DNA of 38,019 nt from Nostoc mirabile CHAB5784 (GCF_020829645.1 NZ_JAIVFS010000080.1:1-38019), one strand, 5' to 3'. Shown: positions 1 through 8,398, counted from the stretch's first letter. A program made the numbers and translations. Notes: a model not told the origin generated them from the letters alone.

Positions 1-39
1 GTAACTCCACCACGTAAAGAAGCATCTGTTGCTGTTTAA
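1..39 (+). CDS. C-terminal tail of a gene cut by the window edge
   Basis: The frame starting at base 1 reads VTPPRKEASVAV and then stops. The tail resembles the end of the gene at 239-685 (SPRTKKEAATA). It may therefore be the end of a complete clamp gene of which the next gene is a truncated copy. Only 12 residues are visible, so the product is a guess. Confidence 0.4.
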   Translation, partial: VTPPRKEASVAV

Positions 40-238
40 TACCTTAGATTATTCATACTTTTGCTAAGTCTCTGATTAACTCAGCCCTGCTGGGTCATTT
101 TGTATAGCTTAGTCTAAACTCCAGTATCTAGCCGAACGCAAGCAAAAGGTTGTCAAAATCCTCTGGGAATTAGAAGCTACACAGGCAACACTATACACCG
201 AAGCTACTGATATTGGGGATGCAGTTGACTCGGTACTG

Positions 239-685
239 ATGAAATCAGTAACTAGTAATTCAGAAAACATCAGTATTGGATTAAATATCGACTACCTGAT
301 CGAAGGATTAAAGCATATCAGTACTGATGAAATAGTGGTGCGGTGCAACAAACCCACGCAACCAGTCATTGTCTGCCCGATGGGAGGACTGCTCAATCAG
401 TTGTATCTGGTAATGCCTGTAGAAATCAAGCAGGGGTTTGAAAAGGTAAATAGCCAAAGTACAAAGGCAAAAGTTAGGACTCAAAGTGAGCCTGGTACTG
501 AAGAAGTAACAGAGGTTAGCACTCAAACTGAGTCTGGCACTGAAGAAGTAACAAATGTGGCACAGGCAACAGACCATAGTGAAACTCCTCAAATAGAAAC
601 GCCATCCGTGGTAGCCAAAGATACTACCAAAGGTAAGTCAACCTCACGATCGCCACGAACGAAAAAAGAAGCGGCGACTGCCTAA
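239..685 (+). CDS. dnaN: DNA polymerase III beta clamp (DnaN), C-terminal fragment with low-complexity tail
   Basis: The sliding clamp encircles DNA and tethers polymerase. Residues 12-63 match the end of the third clamp domain: ISIGLNIDYLIEGLKHI, then the DEIVVRCNKPTQPVI block and the YLVMPVEIK terminus. Clamp-like sequence continues in frame upstream of the ATG to about base 113 (LAERKQKVVKI... TEATDIGDAVDS), but a TAG at 110-112 closes the frame and no ATG, GTG or TTG lies in between. The copy therefore has only about the last 100 clamp residues, while a working clamp subunit has about 370. The last 80 residues are a Ser/Thr/Glu-rich tail with two 14-residue repeats, ending in basic residues. 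It is either a remnant or a small protein that no longer forms a ring. Its place directly before dnaX fits a replication operon. The domain assignment is firm; whether it functions is uncertain. Confidence 0.75.
   Translation: MKSVTSNSENISIGLNIDYLIEGLKHISTDEIVVRCNKPTQPVIVCPMGGLLNQLYLVMPVEIKQGFEKVNSQSTKAKVRTQSEPGTEEVTEVSTQTESGTEEVTNVAQATDHSETPQIETPSVVAKDTTKGKSTSRSPRTKKEAATA
479..562 (+). repeat. Two 42-bp tandem repeats inside the clamp-fragment tail
   Basis: Units 479-520 and 521-562 encode TQSEPGTEEVTEVS and TQTESGTEEVTNVA. The repetition is in frame and gives an acidic low-complexity tail. Confidence 0.85.
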
Positions 686-697
686 AAAATCAAACTT

Positions 698-718
698 CCT
701 ACCAACCACACTGGTAGG
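698..718 (+). other. Short stem-loop between the clamp fragment and dnaX
   Basis: CCTACCA (698-704) pairs with TGGTAGG (712-718) around a 7-nt loop. No T-run follows, so it is not a convincing terminator. It could be an mRNA processing or stability element. Confidence 0.4.
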
Positions 719-751
719 GAGTAAATAAAACACTCGTTTATCATCAAAATT

Positions 752-2113
752 ATGTACCAACCACTACATCTCAAATACCGTCCCCAGACACTTAGTGAAG
801 TAATCGGGCAGGAACATATCGTCCGCACTCTCATAAATGCGATACTCCCAGGAGGGAGTCACTCCGCGATCGCGCAACGCCCGCCTTCTCCTAAAGGAGA
901 CGCGCAAGGGACGGCGATCGCACTCCAGAAGATTGCACCCGCCTATCTATTCAACGGCCCCAAAGGTACAGGCAAAACCAGTACCGCCCGCATCATCGCC
1001 AAATCCCTCAACTGTCAGTCAACCCAAGAGCCGACAACCAAGCCCTGCGGAGAATGCAATTCATGTAAGGGAATTACAGCCTCTTCTTCCCTGGATGTAA
1101 CTGAGTTAGATGCTGCCAGCAATAGCGGGGTAGAAACAATCCGCGAGTTAATTTCCACTACCCAGTTTGCACCAGTTGAGGGAAGGTACAAAATTTTCAT
1201 TATTGATGAATGTCATGCCCTAAGCAGTCAATCGTGGCAAGCACTCCTCAAGACTATTGAAAATCCACCCCGTCATGTAGTTTTCATCTTCTGCACAACT
1301 GAAATACACAAGGTTCCTGAAACTATTATCTCGCGCTGTCAAAAGTTTGATTTTAGGAGAGTAGGGCTAGAAACACTTGTTCAGTATTTATCAAAAGTTG
1401 CCCAGAATGAAAACATCAACATTAACGCACCTGGTATTTGGGCGATCGTCAAATCTTGTGGAGGTTTTATTCGCAACTGTCTTGTATTGCTCGATCAATT
1501 GAGCAACCTGGGAGTAGATGAAATCACGCCAAACTGGGTTTGGGAATTATCAGGTGTTGTTCCCGAACATGACCTACTTACCCTAACCGAAAATCTTGCT
1601 AAAGGAGACGTAACAGCTAACTTACAAATCCTCCAAGACTTAATTGAGTATGGCAAAAACCCATTCGTCATATACTCAAGTTTAACTGGGTTTCTCAAAG
1701 ACCTGCTAGTGGCTAAAACTACCCCTGATAATAGACAAATTACTCAACTGGAGGAAGACATTTGGCAGGAACTCGTTACTATTTCTCAGATGTGGGAACT
1801 AAGCCAGATTCAGGCAAGTATTGCCCTGTTAATGTCAAGACAACAGTTAATGCGTGACTCGGAGGCAGCTAAACTTTGGTTGGAAGCGACACTCATTGAG
1901 TTAAGCAATATCAAAGAAGAAAAACAACCTTGGACTAATTGGAAAACAATCCAAGATGCTATAAATTGGGGTAAGGGACAACTCCCACATTTATCTCAAT
2001 CTGAACTCGAAAGGCATTGGAACAATCTTACTCCCATTAAAGGTAAAAAAGCACCTGCATGGGTACAAATGATACAAGAGCTTCAGATGAAGTCTCAATT
2101 ACAAACTGCCTAA
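752..2113 (+). CDS. dnaX: DNA polymerase III gamma/tau subunit, plasmid version
   Basis: This is the clamp-loader ATPase that, with delta and delta-prime, opens the sliding clamp and loads it on primed DNA. Visible motifs in order: Walker A GPKGTGKT (about residues 69-76), four zinc-ligand cysteines (C88, C99, C102, C105), the DVTELDAASNSGV block, Walker B DECH (152-155), sensor-1 CTTE, and the SRC arginine finger (194-196). At 453 residues it is gamma-like; no obvious tau polymerase-binding extension follows, and there is no intein. Residues about 32-57 (LPGGSHSAIAQRPPSPKGD onward) break the normally short link before the KIAPAYLF strand and are encoded by an inserted palindromic repeat. With holA, holB and a truncated dnaN nearby it belongs to a plasmid clamp-loader set. 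A terminator follows at 2146. Confidence 0.93.
   Translation: MYQPLHLKYRPQTLSEVIGQEHIVRTLINAILPGGSHSAIAQRPPSPKGDAQGTAIALQKIAPAYLFNGPKGTGKTSTARIIAKSLNCQSTQEPTTKPCGECNSCKGITASSSLDVTELDAASNSGVETIRELISTTQFAPVEGRYKIFIIDECHALSSQSWQALLKTIENPPRHVVFIFCTTEIHKVPETIISRCQKFDFRRVGLETLVQYLSKVAQNENININAPGIWAIVKSCGGFIRNCLVLLDQLSNLGVDEITPNWVWELSGVVPEHDLLTLTENLAKGDVTANLQILQDLIEYGKNPFVIYSSLTGFLKDLLVAKTTPDNRQITQLEEDIWQELVTISQMWELSQIQASIALLMSRQQLMRDSEAAKLWLEATLIELSNIKEEKQPWTNWKTIQDAINWGKGQLPHLSQSELERHWNNLTPIKGKKAPAWVQMIQELQMKSQLQTA
845..922 (+). repeat. Interspersed palindromic repeat inserted in frame in dnaX
   Basis: HIP1 octamers (GCGATCGC) lie near both ends of this stretch, and it contains the perfect hairpin TCTCCTAAAGGAGA. 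This resembles the short GC-rich interspersed repeats of Nostoc-type genomes. It adds about 26 codons without a stop or frame change, placed between the first DnaX helices and the Walker A strand. Confidence 0.7.
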
Positions 2114-2145
2114 TTCAAATGTTCGTCACTTTGTAAAAACACTTA

Positions 2146-2180
2146 CTTTCCCCAATAAAAACTTTGGGGAAAGATTTTTC
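2146..2180 (+). terminator. Rho-independent terminator after dnaX
   Basis: CTTTCCCCAA (2146-2155) pairs perfectly with TTGGGGAAAG (2164-2173), with an 8-nt loop and then ATTTTTC. It lies 33 nt after the dnaX stop. Confidence 0.85.
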
Positions 2181-2327
2181 AGGCTTATTCCAAAATCACA
2201 TTAAATATAATATACGTGCATCTACAGCAATATCTACCTTGTGCAGTCAGCCTCAATATTAATAAAGACTGACCTGACTTGAAAGCAAAAAATTAAGATA
2301 TCAAGTAATACCACAACAAAATTTAAC

Positions 2328-2368
2328 AACTGGCATTCTGGAAGTATCTGATTAAAATTATGCCAGTT
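2328..2368. repeat. Inverted repeat near the methyltransferase gene end
   Basis: AACTGGCAT (2328-2336) and ATGCCAGTT (2360-2368) are perfect inverted copies, 23 nt apart. No other support. The rest of 2181-2432 holds no gene I can defend. Confidence 0.4.
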
Positions 2369-2413
2369 GAAGCAATTAGCCTTCGTACAGGACTTGAATT
2401 ACCAGCAGCAAGT

Positions 2414-2450
2414 AGACATTTGTGCAATTCTCTTAACCTCTCACGGGTGC
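2414..2450 (+). repeat. 37-nt segment repeated at 18491-18527
   Basis: 33 of 37 positions match the segment at 18491-18527. In corresponding frames both read D-I-x-A-I-x-LTSH-x-C, so both may be scraps of one lost plasmid gene. The copy overlaps the stop codon of the opposite-strand methyltransferase gene. Confidence 0.6.
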
Positions 2451-3257
2451 TTTGCGGGCAACATGAACAGCAGAAAGAAACGAGAGTTGTACGCTATCTC
2501 CAAATTTTTCTAGCTTCTGGCGCAATCCTGCAAATAGTAACTCTTTGGCTTGTGGCTCTAGTCTCCGCAAGGTACTCAAAAGCTTGAGGTAGTCATCAAT
2601 ACTATAGGTAACTTCACACGTAGTTTGCTTGACAACCAACTCTTTAAAACAATTGGAGTCTAAAATCTCTTGTCCAAACCCCCTCAAAATCTCCGCTTGA
2701 ATCTGGGCACCTTCATATCGAACAAAGGAAGGCGCATAAGCTTGATACACTTCCTCAAGCACTTGGTAAACTTCGTATTTCGGTTCTGGGGTCAGATTCC
2801 ATAGCAGGATAAGAAAACCGTTATCACACATTGCCGATGCTGCCTTGGTATATCTAATCTCTGGCGGTATCCAGTGAAAGGCATTGGCAGATATAACAGC
2901 ATTGAACTGTTTTGCTTCTAGTTCCCACTCCTCAAATGAAGTATTGCAAATTGTAACTTTTGGATATCGATCGCAGTTGTGTTGTGCCAAATGATAAAAA
3001 TCCTGGTTTGGCTCAATACACGTCATTGAAAAACCAAATTGAGCAAAAGCCACCGTCGCATTTCCTGGGCCACAACCAACCTCAAGAATCGATGCATCTG
3101 AGTCAAGTTGGGCTAAAGCCACAGACCAATCAATTAGTTCCTTTGGATAGTGCGGTCTTGCATTGTAATAAATATCAGCAACGGGAGAATACCAAGTCCT
3201 TCGCTGTTCCAAATCCATAGAAGCTCTGGCATTTATTTCTTGTCTAAAGTCTTGCAT
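2433..3257 (-). CDS. Class I SAM-dependent methyltransferase
   Basis: Rossmann-fold methyltransferase of unknown substrate. Motif I is ILEVGCGPGNATVAFAQFG, followed by the acidic end of strand 2 (CIEPNQD). Later come a strand-4 segment (FNAVISANAFHWI) and a hydrophobic strand (GFLILLWNLTPEP) typical of the UbiE/YafE-like group. The length of 274 residues is usual. The family's conserved N-terminus (MDLEQRRTWYSPVADIY) starts at Met14, so translation may begin at 3218 rather than 3257; neither has a strong ribosome binding site. It is the only minus-strand gene between dnaX and the polymerase gene, and its 3' end falls in a sequence repeated elsewhere in the window, so it probably inserted into the replication module. 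Confidence 0.8.
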   Translation of the reverse strand: MQDFRQEINARASMDLEQRRTWYSPVADIYYNARPHYPKELIDWSVALAQLDSDASILEVGCGPGNATVAFAQFGFSMTCIEPNQDFYHLAQHNCDRYPKVTICNTSFEEWELEAKQFNAVISANAFHWIPPEIRYTKAASAMCDNGFLILLWNLTPEPKYEVYQVLEEVYQAYAPSFVRYEGAQIQAEILRGFGQEILDSNCFKELVVKQTTCEVTYSIDDYLKLLSTLRRLEPQAKELLFAGLRQKLEKFGDSVQLSFLSAVHVARKAPVRG

Positions 3258-3471
3258 AAGCTAGGGCGTGTCAGCGATGAAGTCCAATTTCATTTTAGAA
3301 CCAGCAAGGGATCTGTCAAAATTTTTATTAATAACCACATACACAGCCGCTTTCAATATTCGCACTTCCTAATAATCTAGACATAATTTTTGAGGTATTT
3401 TTATCATCAAAAAAACCACCAGCTAAACCACAAGTATTCATGCCAAAAAAGAGTAATTAATTTTGGAAATT

Positions 3472-5274
3472 ATGAATTACAACCACCGAGATTTTATTAC
3501 CAAATCTGGTAATAAGATTATCGTTGATGAGGAAAGACTCGACATATTCTGGTCAGATACTACCCCAATACCTGAGTGGCATCCCACAGTAAATATTCCG
3601 ACCTACGGGGCGCTCAAAACTCTGGTAGTCGATATTGAGACGGCAGGGATAAACCCAAGAGAAAATCGTATCTATGCAATTGGCTGTATGAGGGAGACAG
3701 GGGAGATTGCCATCTTTATGGATCAAGCCGAAAGTCAAATCCTCCTGGAGTTTTTCAAACACCTAGAAGCAAGCAAACCAGAAGTAATTTACACCTACAA
3801 TGGAACAGAATTTGACCTACCGTTTCTCATCACCCGCTGCGAGTTACATGGCATTTCTCATCCATTTAGAATTGCATCTAAGAAGCGCACTATCCGAACT
3901 GCCCAAGTACGCGGTGAACCACTGGAAATTCGGGAGGTATTCATCCGCAACTGCCTGCACGTAGATATCTTTATCTGCGTTCTCAGGTGGGATTTTGTCG
4001 CCAAGGAACTTACTAACGGGCGATCGCTTAAACAGGTGGTACTGGAAATGGGATTGCGTAAGCAAGCGCGACTAGTTCTCCCCTATGAAGAAATTCTCGC
4101 CTGCTGGAAAGCCGGTTCTGGTAGTAGGGGATGGCAGAAAATCAAGGATTACCTTATTTACGACTTGGAAGATACGCAACTCATAGCTAACAGACTTGTA
4201 CCCTCATATCACTATGAAGCACTGGTTGTACCGGAGATAGCCCTCGCTGGTAACGGCACCAAGTGGAAGCAAATATTCTCGCATCACTACCCAGGATACA
4301 AACCCAAACCCGACCGTAAGTATAAATTCCAAGGGGGGATAGCCTACTCTATTCCAGGACTATATAAAAAGGTTGGATACATCGATATCAGTTCTATGTA
4401 CCCCAAAACCATCTTGTCGAAAGGGATTGTCTCTCGTAAAGATACAAAGCGAATCGGCTTGAGCATCTTGCAATATTTGGTAAATGAGAAATCAAGGTTG
4501 GAACAAGTTGCCAGCACCGGAGACATTGTTGCCAAGGAAAAAAGAGAATCCACCAAAGTTTTAGCTAATTCTCAGTTTGGGTTCTTCGGAACATCGGAAC
4601 TCGCCTTCAACGATATGGAAGCAGCCGCCTTAGTAACAGCTTACGGTCGGCGCATCCTACAATTCATGATTGAGGTAATCAATAATGCTGGTGCAACCCC
4701 TGTAGAAGTTGATACTGACGGGGTGTTCTTTACTCACCCTAACCCAGAAAAAGTATATGCCACACTTCAGTCTCAATTACCCAAAGAGATAACCGTCAAA
4801 TTAGAGTTTATTGCCAATGCAATGTTTATTCCGCAAAGGGGAACTAAGAACTATCTGTTATGGCTAAAAGATAACTGGATTATCCGCAAAGGTAGTTGGA
4901 GAAGCCGTTCTCGCTCAAAACTAGAGAAAGAATTCCCTGTTGAATATCTAACCTACTTAATCCAAAACCAATCCACGGCAGAGGAATATTTCAGAGAAGT
5001 AAAATCGCAGATTTTATCAGGAAAATACCCGAGAGAAAAACTCTGCATTACTCGCAAAATTCGTGTTGGGGAAAAAGAACTTCTTAAATTAGGAAAACCT
5101 GGTGATGTAGTAATTTACTATTACGGAATCAGAGGTATTACTAATATTAGCACTAATGAGAGCTATTCACGTCAATACTATCTTGACATTATAGAAAAAA
5201 GACGAGAAGAAATCCTCAAAATAGCCGCTCCTGAAATACTAGAAGGTAATAAACGTCAGTTATCTCTTTTCTAG
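3472..5274 (+). CDS. polB: Compact family B DNA polymerase with 3'-5' exonuclease and C-terminal clamp-binding peptide
   Basis: Template-directed DNA polymerase with proofreading. Numbering from the ATG at 3472 (600 residues): ExoI VVDIET (about 52-57), ExoII YNGTEFD (109-115), ExoIII YDLED (230-234); polymerase motif A DISSMYP (305-311), motif B KVLANSQFG (362-370), motif C VDTDG (413-417), then a GTKNYLLW segment like the KxY region. All catalytic carboxylates are present, so it should be active. It is short next to typical family B enzymes of about 780-900 residues; the N-terminal and thumb regions are reduced. The last five residues are QLSLF, the consensus peptide that docks on the bacterial beta clamp. 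A TTG three codons upstream could also start it; the ATG is preferred. It lies between dnaX and holA/holB on the same strand. Confidence 0.93.
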   Translation: MNYNHRDFITKSGNKIIVDEERLDIFWSDTTPIPEWHPTVNIPTYGALKTLVVDIETAGINPRENRIYAIGCMRETGEIAIFMDQAESQILLEFFKHLEASKPEVIYTYNGTEFDLPFLITRCELHGISHPFRIASKKRTIRTAQVRGEPLEIREVFIRNCLHVDIFICVLRWDFVAKELTNGRSLKQVVLEMGLRKQARLVLPYEEILACWKAGSGSRGWQKIKDYLIYDLEDTQLIANRLVPSYHYEALVVPEIALAGNGTKWKQIFSHHYPGYKPKPDRKYKFQGGIAYSIPGLYKKVGYIDISSMYPKTILSKGIVSRKDTKRIGLSILQYLVNEKSRLEQVASTGDIVAKEKRESTKVLANSQFGFFGTSELAFNDMEAAALVTAYGRRILQFMIEVINNAGATPVEVDTDGVFFTHPNPEKVYATLQSQLPKEITVKLEFIANAMFIPQRGTKNYLLWLKDNWIIRKGSWRSRSRSKLEKEFPVEYLTYLIQNQSTAEEYFREVKSQILSGKYPREKLCITRKIRVGEKELLKLGKPGDVVIYYYGIRGITNISTNESYSRQYYLDIIEKRREEILKIAAPEILEGNKRQLSLF

Positions 5275-5299
5275 ATGAATAAACTTGATATTTAACCTA

Positions 5300-5394
5300 A
5301 TACCAAATTTATGTGAGGCTGCATAGAATAATTTCCTTGTCCGGCATGGAGTTTCAAGTGTTTTATTCTGTGCATCTTCATAGAGAATTGGTAT
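5300..5394. mobile_element. MITE-like 95-bp element with imperfect 31-bp terminal inverted repeats
   Basis: The ends begin ATACCAA and finish TTGGTAT. The outer 31 nt of each end match in inverted orientation at 24 of 31 positions, including TGCA and AGAATA at the inner side. It has no coding capacity. It lies in the 368-nt gap after the polymerase gene. A clean target duplication is not evident. Confidence 0.55.
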
Positions 5395-5642
5395 AAGCGC
5401 TGAAAATAACAAATATCAAGTCTTTTTTCAATTCATGAATTCTCAATCATTTGTAAATGATGACAAATGCTTACAACCAAATCGGCTTTCATTAAAGTAT
5501 TTTCAGGTATTCGTACAAACAAAAAATATGTCATCAAAAATCAGATTAGCAACCACAGTGTCAGTCATCAATTAACTGATTAAAATCGTTAATTTATTGA
5601 TGTATTAATGGAGATATTATTCTTAAATTGAAAAAGTAACCA
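5395..5642. other. AT-rich intergenic stretch
   Basis: AT-rich sequence before the next gene. I see no gene, no strong hairpin and no convincing repeat. A promoter for the 5643 gene presumably lies here but cannot be placed. Confidence 0.4.
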
Positions 5643-6425
5643 ATGAAAAATAAATCCTCATATCGCAAGCCCAGGCTTAATAAAAAACAAAGGGCTTGGG
5701 TGAACTCATTCCTTGCATTTCATCCTAATGCCAGAGTTAGAAATATCTATGAATTAGATGGCGATCGCGTTGTTGAAATTGAGTGGTGGGAAAATACAAA
5801 CCCAGTAATATTAGACCCAAAAACCTACATTCAAGGAATTATCAGCTACAAGATGCGGGTCAAACTAAGGAAATTTGGTGATGCGAGAAAAACAGCCGAG
5901 TTCTCGTACCGGATCACCCCGCCAGAAAAACGAAGTGCATCATGGCACTTAACAGGCCAACTTTCTCTAGAACTTCCCCAGTGTTACAAAGTTGCAGAAC
6001 CAAACAACCCAGTTATCGTTAAACCAAAAAGGAGGAATACTAAAACCAAGAAAGTTAAAAAATTAATTCAGCATACTCTTCCTCTATCAGGAATTAGTGC
6101 CCAACTTCATACTATGAATATCGAAGATGGTGGTGTTCCTTTATCCGAACAAGAACTATTACTAGAAAGCGTATCGCACCTAAATTTAGATACTGGTAAA
6201 GAGACTAAACTTCCAGGAGCTATAGTCAAAATTCTTTCCAAGAAAAAAGCCAGCTTAAAGGAATGGGAAACAGCTATTGCGCTATATGAGGTAACTGGTT
6301 CTAGTGGATTAATAGAATATCTCCAACAATTGGATTCTTGGCGGAAATATTTGGGTACTCAACCAGTAGAAAACCCTGCTGATAAAGTCTCAAATCAGAA
6401 GTCAGTACAGTCAGTACAAAATTAA
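5643..6425 (+). CDS. Unknown basic protein with a hexapeptide-type clamp-binding motif
   Basis: 260 residues, not recognised. The N-terminus is basic (RKPRLNKKQRAWV). The middle contains two aromatic strand-like blocks (VVEIEWWEN; FSYRITPPEKRSASWHL). Residues about 121-150 are a Lys/Arg-rich linker. The C-terminus is helical (SLKEWETAIALYEVTG... LQQLDSWRKYL). QLSLEL at residues 106-111 resembles the clamp-binding hexapeptide QLSLPL known from E. coli Hda. It sits between the polymerase and holA genes on the same strand, so a role in plasmid replication is an inference from position, the motif and the basic composition. There is no predicted membrane segment or signal peptide. Confidence 0.75.
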   Translation: MKNKSSYRKPRLNKKQRAWVNSFLAFHPNARVRNIYELDGDRVVEIEWWENTNPVILDPKTYIQGIISYKMRVKLRKFGDARKTAEFSYRITPPEKRSASWHLTGQLSLELPQCYKVAEPNNPVIVKPKRRNTKTKKVKKLIQHTLPLSGISAQLHTMNIEDGGVPLSEQELLLESVSHLNLDTGKETKLPGAIVKILSKKKASLKEWETAIALYEVTGSSGLIEYLQQLDSWRKYLGTQPVENPADKVSNQKSVQSVQN

Positions 6426-6430
6426 GTGTA

Positions 6431-6478
6431 AGTATTTGCTGATCGCTATATTTTGCTAGCGGCTATATAACAAATACT
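6431..6478 (+). other. Inverted repeat before holA
   Basis: AGTATTTG (6431-6438) and CAAATACT (6471-6478) are inverted copies, with a smaller internal GCTA/TAGC pairing. No T-run follows, so it may be an operator or a weak terminator. Confidence 0.35.
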
Positions 6479-6568
6479 AAGGATATGGAAAGAGTTACTA
6501 CTAACTCTTATTTTTTAAACCACCGCTTCCGACTAACGCCTGATAAATAAATGTTTATCGAATCTATC

Positions 6569-7528
6569 ATGACTGTATATCTATACTACGGCGAAGATAG
6601 CTACTCACTCAATCAAAAAATTGATTATTTAGTGAATCAAAATGTTCATGCGGAATGGAAAGCTTTCAATTACGTCAAGCTATTTGGAAATGAGAGAAAT
6701 ATTGCTGCCAAAGTCTTTACCGAGGTTATGACCTTGCCCTTTGGAGAAGGTAACAAAATTATTCATACAGACAGCGACTCTCTAATTGGAAGTTTATCAA
6801 ATGAAGATAATAACCAAGAACTTGAAAATCAACTTTCCCAAATACCTTCAAGCAACATTCTTCTAATTACTGGTAATAAAAAGCCAGATTCTCGCAGGAC
6901 AGTAGTAAAAATTATCCTAAAATATGCCCAACAAGAAGAGTTTCCCCTGATCTCTAGTTGGGATAAAAAGGGGATAGTTAACTTGATAGGAAAGTATGCA
7001 GCTACCCATCAAGTTAAACTCACTCCAGATGTCACTGATTACTTAGCTGAAGCAATTGGCAATAATACTGCACGAGCCGATAGCGAATTCGCTAAACTTG
7101 CTGTTTATGCAAGCGGACAAATAATCTCTGTTGAGGAAGTCAAACATCTCATTGGTAATCAGAATACTGACTACATAAAGCTTACTATTGCTATGTTAAA
7201 AAACCATCCAAGTTTAGCAATAGTGAAGGTATCTAAACTACTAGGCAATAATGAACACCCGCTCAAAATAGTAGCAACACTTACCTCTATTTTCCGCACT
7301 TGGTTAATAACCAAAGCTGGGATAGAAACTAAATTATCTGATACGAAGATTGCAGAAATAGCAGAACTGAAAAATCCCAAAAGATTGTATTACCTCAAAG
7401 ATGAAGTCAAGTTTGTAGGCGTTAAAAAGCTTAAAACCAGCCTTACTTTACTTGTACAACTCGAAGCCGAACTCAAAAGCGGAGTTGACAACCTAACCAG
7501 TCGAATTGCTGAAATTTCTACGATATGA
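6569..7528 (+). CDS. holA: DNA polymerase III delta subunit (clamp loader)
   Basis: Delta is the clamp-loader subunit that pries open the beta ring. The protein opens with the family's first strand (VYLYYGEDSYSLNQKI), followed by FNYVKLFG, the PFGEGNKIIH block that touches the clamp in homologues, the NILLITGNKKPDSRRTVVK segment, ISSWDKKGIVNLIGKYA, the LAEAIGNNTARADSEFAKLAVYA helices and the C-terminal collar (IFRTWLITKAG). About 319 residues is normal. An ATG at 6551 would add six residues; the start at 6569 is chosen because homologues begin at the VYLYYG strand. There is no clear ribosome binding site for either. The stop overlaps the holB start by 4 nt (ATGA), so the two are probably translationally coupled. 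Confidence 0.88.
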   Translation: MTVYLYYGEDSYSLNQKIDYLVNQNVHAEWKAFNYVKLFGNERNIAAKVFTEVMTLPFGEGNKIIHTDSDSLIGSLSNEDNNQELENQLSQIPSSNILLITGNKKPDSRRTVVKIILKYAQQEEFPLISSWDKKGIVNLIGKYAATHQVKLTPDVTDYLAEAIGNNTARADSEFAKLAVYASGQIISVEEVKHLIGNQNTDYIKLTIAMLKNHPSLAIVKVSKLLGNNEHPLKIVATLTSIFRTWLITKAGIETKLSDTKIAEIAELKNPKRLYYLKDEVKFVGVKKLKTSLTLLVQLEAELKSGVDNLTSRIAEISTI

Positions 7529-8373
7529 AAAACAACCCATTTACAGAAATCACCGGACAGCATACCGCCAAACTTCTCCTGACTGAAGCAATCGAACAGA
7601 ATAAAATTGCTCCTGCATACCTATTTAGCAGTCAAGTTGAGGGAGTAGGGAAAGGAAAAACCGCTCTGGCGATCGCAACTGAGATCGCAGGAGAAAATAA
7701 CCATCTAGACATCTTACAAATCAAACCAACCCATCCCGAAAACACCTCCCAGCAGAAAGGTATACCTGCTATTCGAGTAGAACAGGTGCGCGAGGTAATT
7801 GAATTTCTATCAACTAGTGCAGTCAAGGCCAAGCAAAAGGTGGTGATTATCCACGAAGCAGATATGCTCAACCCTACCGCCGCCAACAAACTTCTCAAGA
7901 CGCTGGAAGAACCGAAAACTGGAACATTTATCCTGATCTCGTCCTATCCTCAAAAGCTATTACCTACTATCAAGAGTAGGTGTCAAATCATACCTTTCCA
8001 AAGGTTAACTGATGAGGAGGTTATCTCTGTCCTCAAAGACCAACAAATCGAGGTAACAGAAAAAATACTAGCTATCAGTTCAGGTAGTCCTGGTCAAGCG
8101 ATCGCCAACATCACAATGTTAGCTTCCATCTCAAAAGAAATCACAAGTCAACTGGAAGTACCTCCTGACGATATCCTCAACGCACTCAGTTTGAGTAACT
8201 CCATCTCAAGCTGGAATCACGAGACACAATTATGGCTGCTTACCTACCTGCAACACAACTGGTGGCAGAAATTCAAAAGCACTCAATTGCTAGCTAAATT
8301 CACCCAAGCAAGGAAGCAATTGCTGCATCACGTTACTCCTAGAAGCGTTTGGGATAACCTACTTCTGCCATAG
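7525..8373 (+). CDS. holB: DNA polymerase III delta-prime subunit (clamp loader)
   Basis: Delta-prime is the stator of the clamp loader. 282 residues of AAA+ fold: N-terminal FTEITGQHTAKLLL, a P-loop-like GVGKGKTALAIA, IRVEQVREVIEFLS, a Walker B-like VVIIHEADMLNPTAANKLLKTLEEP, sensor-1 LISSYPQKLLPTI, and the SRCQ arginine finger. No zinc-ligand cysteine cluster is visible. The P-loop is spaced unusually (an extra Gly-Lys pair), so ATP binding is uncertain; in many bacteria delta-prime does not hydrolyse ATP. It overlaps holA by 4 nt, and a strong hairpin terminator follows at 8399. Confidence 0.9.
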   Translation: MKNNPFTEITGQHTAKLLLTEAIEQNKIAPAYLFSSQVEGVGKGKTALAIATEIAGENNHLDILQIKPTHPENTSQQKGIPAIRVEQVREVIEFLSTSAVKAKQKVVIIHEADMLNPTAANKLLKTLEEPKTGTFILISSYPQKLLPTIKSRCQIIPFQRLTDEEVISVLKDQQIEVTEKILAISSGSPGQAIANITMLASISKEITSQLEVPPDDILNALSLSNSISSWNHETQLWLLTYLQHNWWQKFKSTQLLAKFTQARKQLLHHVTPRSVWDNLLLP

Positions 8374-8398
8374 CAAAACCCATCCATTATCAAAAAGC

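Noticed and set aside
2360..2587. Open plus-strand frame of 75 codons
   Set aside because: Mostly antisense to the methyltransferase gene; the conserved reading of the shared 37-nt repeat is in another frame.
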